Shown: positions 58,158 through 64,000 of the stretch, piece by piece
Layout of the letters: every line of letters begins with the position of its first letter
Numbering within the stretch: the first letter of the stretch is position 1
Assembly (NCBI RefSeq): GCF_014764715.1
Contig: NZ_JACXXE010000002.1
Span: 62,001 to 126,000 of the forward strand
Length of the DNA stretch: 64,000 nucleotides
Source: Bacillus crepusculi
GTDB lineage: Bacteria > Bacillota > Bacilli > Bacillales > Bacillaceae
Reading direction: 5' to 3'
The notes under the pieces: model-generated
Database searches by the model: none
What the model saw: the letters and a program-made list of their open reading frames with translations, nothing else
Told to the model about the DNA's origin: nothing
Made by a program: the position numbers and the translations under genes

Positions 58158-58851
58158 TGGATTGAACCGCCTCAACCACATATTGATAGGCTGTAGCTGC
58201 CTCGTGAAAATCAAAACGGATGCCGTGCTTCACGAGTAATTCATGTAAATCATTCATCACACTCGTATAGGAAGGATGCTGTACGCGAATAGCCTCGAGT
58301 TCACGAATGCGAAAGCCTGCTGAATGAAAGAGTGCATGAATTTCGTGAAGGGTAAAGAAACGTAAATGCGTTTGATCCATTAACCCTGCATCTGTATAAG
58401 AAAACCTGCCGGATAATAGTTCTAAAACCGTTGAAATATGGCCAATATTTGGAATGGGTGACAGAATAGCACCTTCCTTTTTAAGAAAGGTTAAAACAGC
58501 CCATGGGCCCAATAAATGTACGAGGATGTCTCCGAAAATGATACAGTCAAATTGTTCATGTTCATAAGGGAGAGTCATCTGTTCAATATTGCCGCATAGA
58601 ACATGATCTAGCTCCTGTTCAGCCTGTTTTGCAGCATCCTCAAAAGAGTCAATCCCGTAAATGGTCCGGTCCTTTTGTTTCAGGACTTTTCCAAGCTTGC
58701 CTGTGCCGCATCCGATATCCAATATCGATGTCCATTCCTCACGTATACGGCTGACGATGACAGGGTTCACACCGTGATAATACTGATCTTTTTTTGGTGA
58801 TAATAGGGAAGGGAATCTGAACTCACGCGCTACCCACCTTTCTTCTTTCAC
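58150..58851 (-). CDS. Class I SAM-dependent methyltransferase
   Basis: The 233-residue protein has SAM motif I LDIGCGTGKLGKVL, acidic residue GIDSFE, and FDCIIFGDILVHLLGPWAVL, then the C-terminal LRFFTLHEIHALFHSAGF common in sugar O-methyltransferases. It precedes and overlaps a glycosyltransferase gene. GTG 58851 lacks a good ribosome site, so the start is uncertain. Confidence 0.75.
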   Translation of the reverse strand: MKEERWVAREFRFPSLLSPKKDQYYHGVNPVIVSRIREEWTSILDIGCGTGKLGKVLKQKDRTIYGIDSFEDAAKQAEQELDHVLCGNIEQMTLPYEHEQFDCIIFGDILVHLLGPWAVLTFLKKEGAILSPIPNIGHISTVLELLSGRFSYTDAGLMDQTHLRFFTLHEIHALFHSAGFRIRELEAIRVQHPSYTSVMNDLHELLVKHGIRFDFHEAATAYQYVVEAVQSNE

Positions 58852-59127
58852 ATTGTTTTCATGCTTACTATATGGATGGATAGCTTGGTTTTATAACGAG
58901 AGATGGACAATTTTCATGAATGGTAGCTAAAAAGGGATCATATAAAGAACGGGAAATGGACTGTCCTCCTAATATAGAAAGACAGAACCCCATTGAGTGG
59001 AAGGGATTGGTATAAAGAGGTGTTTAATTATTGTAGCGTATCGTCATGAAAGGATTTTCAAAAGGTCAATTGACAGGTCAGAACTTTTAGCCAAAGCAGC
59101 TGAAAGACAAAGGATAACGGCGTTGAT
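58852..59127. other. Intergenic region upstream of the methyltransferase
   Basis: No gene is visible. On the minus strand CATATAGT about 20 bases before the methyltransferase start resembles a sporulation sigma (SigE/SigK) -10 element, without a matching -35 that I trust. Confidence 0.35.
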
Positions 59128-59268
59128 TTACGGTTTGTTTATCATCTTCTGATCACCGTTGGATGTTAAAAAAGCTTGTATTTCTTCGATGCCTAGTCCA
59201 ATTTTTTTCGCTTCCTGAATCAAATAAACCCACTCTTCGTCAACTCTTCTTTTCACTTGCGTATCCAT
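59128..59268 (-). CDS. slrA: SinI-like antirepressor SlrA
   Basis: The 46-residue protein reads MDTQVKRRVDEEWVYLIQEA then KKIGLGIEEIQAFLTSNGDQ and KMINKP. The segment W-x2-LIQEA-x-x-IGLGI-x2-I-x2-FL is the SinI/SlrA helix pair that binds SinR. The single Trp and the IGLGI core fit SlrA of B. subtilis. By binding SinR it would favour matrix and chaining genes. TGGAGG precedes ATG 59268. No ywcC-type TetR repressor gene, its partner in B. subtilis, is in the window. Confidence 0.85.
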   Translation of the reverse strand: MDTQVKRRVDEEWVYLIQEAKKIGLGIEEIQAFLTSNGDQKMINKP

Positions 59269-59688
59269 AATATCCTCCAGTTCAATAAGACATATTCATC
59301 TGCAACCAATGACTTGAACAAACCGTCTAGTAACTGTACGTGAGTGAATGTAGCACAAAAGTAGATTTTTGTCGAAAAATGATGACATTTAACCTATTTT
59401 GTAAAATCTATCACCTACCACGTCCCTAAAAAAATGACTAAAAAACCCAAAATTATTGATTTCTTACTTCTAATAATAAACAATTGTAAAGTCAGTTAAA
59501 AGATTATAAATTAAAATAATGATAAAGACCTAAATCATTTGACTCATATAAACCAATTAGGTTGACATATGCCATCGATTAGAACAAATTTCATCTTTGC
59601 AGGACGTACATATTGTTCGTTTGGGAAGTTCTTCTCAAGATGGTATTCTAAAAGAAACAGAAACCACCAAGAAGGAATGAAGAAAGAC
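59269..59688. other. AT-rich divergent promoter region between slrA and ywcD
   Basis: It holds the upstream regions of slrA and ywcD. No gene or clear operator is seen. The in-frame upstream extension of ywcD from 59569 has no ribosome site. Confidence 0.4.
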
Positions 59689-60108
59689 ATGTATAGCCTT
59701 TTTCAAAAGTATCAAGAAGTTGTCATGTACCTTGTCATGGGTGTATGCACAACCATTGTCAATATTGTCAGCTTCTATTTATTCGTTGAGATGTTTTCCA
59801 TGGATTATAAAACAGCAACGGTTGTTTCATGGGTATTTGCTGTTCTCTTTGCTTATATCACCAATAAGAAATATGTGTTCAAGCAAAAGGCTCGTGACAC
59901 AAAAAGCCTTATGCGTGAGCTTTCTTCGTTTTTTAGTGTCCGTCTCATGTCTCTAGGTGTAGACCTGGGGCTGATGATTTTATTTGTGAGCCAAATGGCG
60001 CTCAATGAAACTGTCGCAAAAATTCTTGTCAACTTTGTGATTGTGGTGGTCAATTATGTCGCCAGTAAATGGTTCGTTTTTAAGAAAACAAAAGAAGACG
60101 CGATTTAA
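59689..60108 (+). CDS. ywcD: GtrA-family membrane protein YwcD
   Basis: The 139-residue protein has four spans and GtrA landmarks (VMYLVMGVCTTIVNIVSFYLF, AYITNKKYVFK, NYVASKWFVFKK). GtrA proteins are linked to flipping or transfer of lipid-linked sugars. ATG 59689 has AAGAAGGA 12 bases upstream; ATG 59677 abuts that site. Confidence 0.82.
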   Translation: MYSLFQKYQEVVMYLVMGVCTTIVNIVSFYLFVEMFSMDYKTATVVSWVFAVLFAYITNKKYVFKQKARDTKSLMRELSSFFSVRLMSLGVDLGLMILFVSQMALNETVAKILVNFVIVVVNYVASKWFVFKKTKEDAI

Positions 60109-60135
60109 CACATGAAAAAAGATAGGTGATGTGAA

Positions 60136-60393
60136 ATGAGCAGCAGGCCAGACGAATTATATGATGCCATATATCAACAAACAGAAAAGCAGCATGAACA
60201 AGTGCTGAGGCTAGTCAAAGAAATGACCGCACATCCAGAAGCGTTTTCTGAACAAGAAAAGGAAAAGATCAACCGCATGGACATTGCGCTTCAAACGGCA
60301 ACGGACATTTTAGAAAATTTAATGACCCCTGACACGCAAATGACCATTGTTTTAAGACAAGGGAGAATTCGTGTTGATCTGACGAAAGCGTAA
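60136..60393 (+). CDS. Small helical protein of unknown function
   Basis: The 85-residue, mainly helical, charged protein (MSSRPDELYDAIYQQTEKQH...) is rich in Glu, Gln and Met, possibly coiled coil at residues 5-60, with a beta-like C-terminus MTIVLRQGRIRVDLTKA. AGGTGATGTGAA precedes ATG 60136. It lies 27 bases after ywcD and shares its terminator, so the two are probably co-transcribed. I do not recognise a family. Confidence 0.6.
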   Translation: MSSRPDELYDAIYQQTEKQHEQVLRLVKEMTAHPEAFSEQEKEKINRMDIALQTATDILENLMTPDTQMTIVLRQGRIRVDLTKA

Positions 60394-60396
60394 AAG

Positions 60397-60427
60397 AAGC
60401 AGCCAATTGAAAAGCGGCTGCTTTTTA
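60397..60427. terminator. Terminator after the 85-residue gene
   Basis: AAGCAGCC pairs with GGCTGCTT around an 11-base loop, followed by TTTATT. It touches the stop of the convergent AraC gene. Confidence 0.82.
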
Positions 60428-61273
60428 TTATGCATCGCTTGTTTCCCGCAATTGCTTTGGAGACATGCCGATTTTCTTTCGAAAGACTTTATTCAAGTAA
60501 TTCGCATTTCGGTAGCCGCACTGTATGGCGATTTCTTCAATCGAATATTTCGTTGTTTTCAGTAACGTTTCCGCCTTTTCTAATCGAATATTGGTTAAGT
60601 AGTGAATCGGTGTGAAGCCAGTTGCCTTTTTGAATTCCCTCGTAAAATGACTTTTGGATAAACGTGCCGCAGCCGCCATATCGTCAGGGCCAATTTCCTC
60701 GTGAAAATGATGGCTTGCAAACAAGGCTGCTTGGACGATGGGCTCAGGCCATTTCTCCATTTGTCCCTCAAGCTTTGGCAAATATGAATACAGTTCCATG
60801 ACAAATTGATAAGCAAGGCTAGACCCCTCAAATGGATTGGTAATCCGTCTTTCACTGGCTTCATCATAAATTTTTTTCAGCAGGCGAATCGGTTTTGAAT
60901 TTGGATGAAAACGCATGACCTGCTTTCCTTGACTCATAAATTGATCAAAGCAAAGATCGCAGGCTTCCCCGTAAAGCGTCAAATATAGAAATTCCCAATG
61001 CTCACTGTCCTCTGGAAAATAATATTGATAGGCACTTGGGCTTTTCACGAGAAAGGCCTGCCCTGGCAATACTTTGAACCGCTTCTGTCCGATCTCAATC
61101 ATGCCATGTCCAGACAGTGTGAGCTGAAAGATGCACTTGCCCTGATCCTTCCGCTCTACGCCATTCCAGCTGTATAACGAAGATGATTGAACTTCCCAGC
61201 CAACAGACCATATTTGCGCTGGCAATGGAACATCAGAATGGTGAAAACGAAATGCAAATGCTTCCTTCTTCAA
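60428..61273 (-). CDS. AraC-family regulator
   Basis: The 281-residue protein has a cupin-type sensor domain (about 45-125, LTLSGHGMIEIGQKRFKVLPGQAFLV) and two C-terminal HTHs (AARLSKSHFTREFKKATGFTP; EEIAIQCGYRNANYLNKVFRKKIGMSP). It diverges from galKET, so control of galactose genes is a likely role. The effector is unknown. Start ATG 61273 follows GGAGGATT. Confidence 0.88.
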   Translation of the reverse strand: MKKEAFAFRFHHSDVPLPAQIWSVGWEVQSSSLYSWNGVERKDQGKCIFQLTLSGHGMIEIGQKRFKVLPGQAFLVKSPSAYQYYFPEDSEHWEFLYLTLYGEACDLCFDQFMSQGKQVMRFHPNSKPIRLLKKIYDEASERRITNPFEGSSLAYQFVMELYSYLPKLEGQMEKWPEPIVQAALFASHHFHEEIGPDDMAAAARLSKSHFTREFKKATGFTPIHYLTNIRLEKAETLLKTTKYSIEEIAIQCGYRNANYLNKVFRKKIGMSPKQLRETSDA

Positions 61274-61323
61274 ATTGGAAATCCTCCTTCACAGCAAAAA
61301 ACAACCCTTTTCTATTTTGAATC

Positions 61324-61352
61324 ATGGTACACCTCATATCACATCGTACCAT
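61324..61352. promoter_or_regulatory. Repeats in the araC-type/galK intergenic region
   Basis: ATGGTAC (61324) and GTACCAT (61346) form a 7-bp inverted repeat with a 15-base spacer. CACAGCAAAAAA occurs twice as a direct repeat (about 61293 and 61355). These are candidate operators for the AraC protein; A- and T-runs between them suggest curved DNA. Confidence 0.45.
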
Positions 61353-61455
61353 TCCACAGCAAAAAAAGGGTATTTTTTAACGGTTTTTTTACCATTGAAC
61401 CTCCGCTGCTTTGGCAACTAAAATAAGATTATCAGAAGAGAAAAGGGGAATGGAT

Positions 61456-62634
61456 ATGATCGATACGTTACGCGCGGCATTTCACGAGCAATTTGGAGAT
61501 AAAGAAGAACTTCGTTATTTTTTCGCCCCAGGGAGGGTCAATCTGATTGGTGAACATACGGATTACAATGGCGGCCATGTCTTCCCTTGCGCGCTCACTC
61601 TCGGTACATATGCTGCCGGTGCAAAACGGTCAGATGGACGCGTCAGAATGTATTCCTTGAACTTTGAAGAAGATGGTGTGAAAGAATTTGACCTTTTTGA
61701 AATCGTTTACAAAGAATCGGACGGCTGGGCGAACTACCCAAAGGGCGTATTCAGTCAGTTTATAGAGTCAGGTATGGATATCAATGCAGGCTTTGACATT
61801 GTGTACAGCGGTAATATTCCAAATGGCGCAGGGCTGTCCTCCTCTGCCTCCATTGAGCTTGTCACAGCTGTCTTGATCAATGAGTGGTTTTCATTCGGCG
61901 CTTCAAATGTTGATCTTGCCCTTCTTTCACAGCGTGCAGAAAATGAATTCATTGGCGTCAATTGCGGCATTATGGATCAGTTTTCGATTGCCCTCGGAAA
62001 AGAAGATCACGCCATTTTACTCAATTGTGACACCCTTGCCTTTGAATACAGTCCGTTTCAGCAAGAGGGGCTGGCACTTGTGATTGCCAATACAAACAAA
62101 AAACGGGCACTGGCAGACTCCAAATACAATGAACGCCGGTCCGAGTGTCAATCTGCTTTAAACGACCTTAGAAAGGAAATCGACATTGCGCATTTATGCG
62201 AACTCACCGCGGAAGAATTTGCCGTACATGCCCACATCATTCAAGATGACACGTGCCAAAAACGTGCAAGACATGTGGTAACGGAAAACGAGCGGACCAT
62301 GAAAGCAGTAAATTTTCTGAAAGATGATAAAATAAAAGAACTAGGTGCTCTCATGAAAGCCTCTCATCTTTCTTTAAAGAATGATTATGAAGTGACTGGA
62401 CTTGAACTAGATGCATTGGCAGAAGCTGCCTGGCGTCATCCGGGGACGATTGGCTCCCGTATGACAGGTGCAGGCTTTGGCGGCTGCACGATCAGCATTG
62501 TGAAAGAAGAGCTGCTAGACTCATTTATAGAAGAAACAGGTGCGATTTATCAAGAAAAAACGGGCGTTCAAGCCTCCTTTTACACAGCTGGAATTGGAGG
62601 CGGCGCAAGAGAATTAACGAAGGAGGAAGTTTAA
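61456..62634 (+). CDS. galK: Galactokinase
   Basis: The 392-residue GHMP kinase has the galactokinase signature [21 protein letters not shown], the phosphate loop [31 protein letters not shown] and the C-terminal [20 protein letters not shown] 61456 fits AAGGGG best; ATG 61450 is an alternative. It starts the Leloir operon galKET. Confidence 0.94.
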   Translation: MIDTLRAAFHEQFGDKEELRYFFAPGRVNLIGEHTDYNGGHVFPCALTLGTYAAGAKRSDGRVRMYSLNFEEDGVKEFDLFEIVYKESDGWANYPKGVFSQFIESGMDINAGFDIVYSGNIPNGAGLSSSASIELVTAVLINEWFSFGASNVDLALLSQRAENEFIGVNCGIMDQFSIALGKEDHAILLNCDTLAFEYSPFQQEGLALVIANTNKKRALADSKYNERRSECQSALNDLRKEIDIAHLCELTAEEFAVHAHIIQDDTCQKRARHVVTENERTMKAVNFLKDDKIKELGALMKASHLSLKNDYEVTGLELDALAEAAWRHPGTIGSRMTGAGFGGCTISIVKEELLDSFIEETGAIYQEKTGVQASFYTAGIGGGARELTKEEV

Positions 62635-63632
62635 TGACAATTTTAGTTTGTGGAGGAGCAGGTTTCATTGGCAGCCATGCGGTAGCGGCGCTTTTAGCGA
62701 AAGGTGAACAAGTGGTGGTAGTTGATAACTTGCAGACAGGTCATAAAGAAGCTGTTTTGGAGGGAGCTATCTTAGAAGAGGGAGATTTACGAGATCACGC
62801 CTTTTTAAGACAGGTGTTTAAAGCGCATCAAATTGAAGCAGTCATGCACTTTGCAGCAGATTCACTTGTCGGTGAGAGTGTGACGGACCCGCTCAAGTAC
62901 TATGACAACAACGTCGGCGGGGCAACGGCTTTACTTCAGGTGATGAATGAATTTGATGTGAAACACATCGTATTTTCTTCAACCGCTGCCACGTACGGTG
63001 AGCCAAAGCGTGTGCCGATTGTTGAAACGGATGAAACGAACCCGACAAATCCTTATGGAGAAACAAAACTAGCGATTGAAAAAATGCTGAAGTGGTCTGA
63101 GCAGGCGTATGGTCTGGAGTACGTTGTGCTTCGCTACTTTAATGTAGCCGGTGCTCATACAGAAGGGCTTGTCGGTGAAGATCATCAGCCGGAGACACAT
63201 CTCATTCCGATTATTTTGCAAGTCGCTTTAGGAAAACGTGATCAGATCATGATTTACGGTGATGATTATGAGACAGAGGACGGAACGTGCATCAGAGATT
63301 ACATTCATGTCATGGATTTAGTTGAGGCGCACATTTTAGCAGTTGAGAGGCTGCGCGCTGGAAAGGGAAGTGCGACATATAACTTAGGAAATGGCACTGG
63401 TTTCTCTGTGAAGCAGGTAGTAGAAGCCGCAAGGGAAGTAACGGGGCATGCCATCCCAGCACAGGTAGCGAAAAGACGTGCGGGAGATCCGGCAAAGCTG
63501 ATTGCTTCCTCTGACAAGGCGCTACAAGAATTGGGCTGGAAGCCTCAATATGCAGACCTTCACACGATCATTCAAAGCGCGTGGGATTGGTTCCAGAAGC
63601 ATCCAGAAGGCTACAAAGTGAATCAAGCGTAA
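62634..63632 (+). CDS. galE: UDP-glucose 4-epimerase
   Basis: The 332-residue short-chain dehydrogenase has NAD motif [10 protein letters not shown], the SSTAATYG segment and the catalytic YGETK. Its ATG overlaps the galK stop (TAATG). Its presence between galK and galT gives a complete Leloir set in one operon; B. subtilis keeps galE elsewhere. Confidence 0.93.
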   Translation: MTILVCGGAGFIGSHAVAALLAKGEQVVVVDNLQTGHKEAVLEGAILEEGDLRDHAFLRQVFKAHQIEAVMHFAADSLVGESVTDPLKYYDNNVGGATALLQVMNEFDVKHIVFSSTAATYGEPKRVPIVETDETNPTNPYGETKLAIEKMLKWSEQAYGLEYVVLRYFNVAGAHTEGLVGEDHQPETHLIPIILQVALGKRDQIMIYGDDYETEDGTCIRDYIHVMDLVEAHILAVERLRAGKGSATYNLGNGTGFSVKQVVEAAREVTGHAIPAQVAKRRAGDPAKLIASSDKALQELGWKPQYADLHTIIQSAWDWFQKHPEGYKVNQA

Positions 63633-63660
63633 CAGGCAGGCAAGAGAGGGGACAGAGGGA

Positions 63661-64000
63661 ATGGCGATTGATATTTTTGAAAAGCTGGAACAGCTGATTC
63701 AATACGGGATGAGTAAAGAGCTGATTACACCACTAGATATCGATTATACGAGAAATCGACTGCTTGAGGTGCTTGGGCTCGATGACGCTGAAGCAAAAGC
63801 GGTCTCAGGAGGCGGCGCGGACCTTGAAGACATCCTAATGCCGATGCTGGATTGGGCAGTTGAAACAGGTCTCATTCCGGAGGGGACGGATACGTATCGT
63901 GATTTACTAGATGCGAAAATCATGGGCTGCTTGGTGGCGCCTCCAAGTGTCGTCTATGCGAAGTTTGAAGAGAAACGACAGCATGAGGGACCAAAGGCCG
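63661..64000 (+). CDS. galT: UTP-hexose-1-phosphate uridylyltransferase (3' end missing)
   Basis: The frame starts at ATG 63661 after AGAGGGG and stays open for 113 codons to the window end. It begins MAIDIFEKLEQLIQYGMSKE and has DYTRNRLLEVL and ILMPMLDWAVETGLI, the N-terminus of the Firmicutes-type GalT (GalT2). It follows galE by 28 bases. Confidence 0.88.
   Translation, partial: MAIDIFEKLEQLIQYGMSKELITPLDIDYTRNRLLEVLGLDDAEAKAVSGGGADLEDILMPMLDWAVETGLIPEGTDTYRDLLDAKIMGCLVAPPSVVYAKFEEKRQHEGPKA

Noticed and set aside
58852-58900. Sporulation sigma promoter before the methyltransferase
   Set aside because: Only a -10-like CATATAGT is visible; without a credible -35 it is not listed as a promoter.

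Overview
The window looks like chromosomal DNA of a Bacillus pumilus-group species (B. pumilus, B. safensis or B. altitudinis type). The evidence is low-GC DNA, strong AGGAGG-type ribosome sites, frequent TTG/GTG starts, Bacillus cre, Fur and CodY motifs, and many genes I recognise from the last part of the B. subtilis map (yxkH, cydABCD, sigY-yxlCD, licRBCAH, ilvK, sasA, ywbCD, ywbHGI, thiME, ywcBA, slrA, ywcD, gal). Species assignment is inference, since no rRNA is present.

Layout. 1-5832: the 3' part of a PRD/PTS regulator followed by a cellobiose-type PTS operon that also holds a mannonate dehydratase and a GH1 phospho-glycosidase. 5899-10578: a polysaccharide deacetylase, a parS-like palindrome, a VOC protein, and a catE-like dioxygenase/ribA/ribD operon divergent from an HxlR-family regulator. 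10804-20501: a Fur-box-controlled heme-acquisition (Isd) locus with three NEAT proteins, sortase B, two ABC importers, and a last ATPase fused in frame to an IsdG-type heme monooxygenase. 20692-26718: cytochrome bd (cydABCD). 26724-31185: pectate lyase, a shortened sigY operon, NADP-glutamate dehydrogenase and a 37-residue cationic peptide gene. 31584-37030: licRBCAH. 37116-40689: small membrane proteins, ilvK and a beta-helix (PL9-like) protein. 40740-44787: a SAM-I riboswitch in front of a ribose-type ABC transporter. 44802-49589: sasA, a rap-phr cassette and an amino-acid ABC transporter. 49664-57381: ywbC, ywbD, the LrgAB/CidAB-like ywbHG with its LysR regulator, thiM-thiE, an NTF2-like protein and ywcBA. 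57462-64000: a glycosyltransferase/methyltransferase pair, slrA, a GtrA protein, an AraC regulator and galK-galE-galT (galT cut by the window end).

How they work together. Much of the window serves plant-polysaccharide use (two beta-glycoside PTS systems, two pectinolytic-type enzymes, the galactose pathway) under visible cre sites. Another part serves iron from heme: NEAT proteins on the wall and in the medium pass heme to lipoproteins and permeases, and the IsdG module opens the ring. Several genes are too short for routine ORF calling and were read directly: phr, slrA, a 48-residue membrane protein, a 37-residue basic peptide and a doubtful 30-residue ORF.

The observations I rate highest are the ATPase-heme monooxygenase fusion, the S-box-controlled sugar-type transporter, the catE/ribA/ribD/HxlR cluster, and the PTS operon carrying mannonate dehydratase. 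All function statements come from recognition of motifs and families, with no database search.
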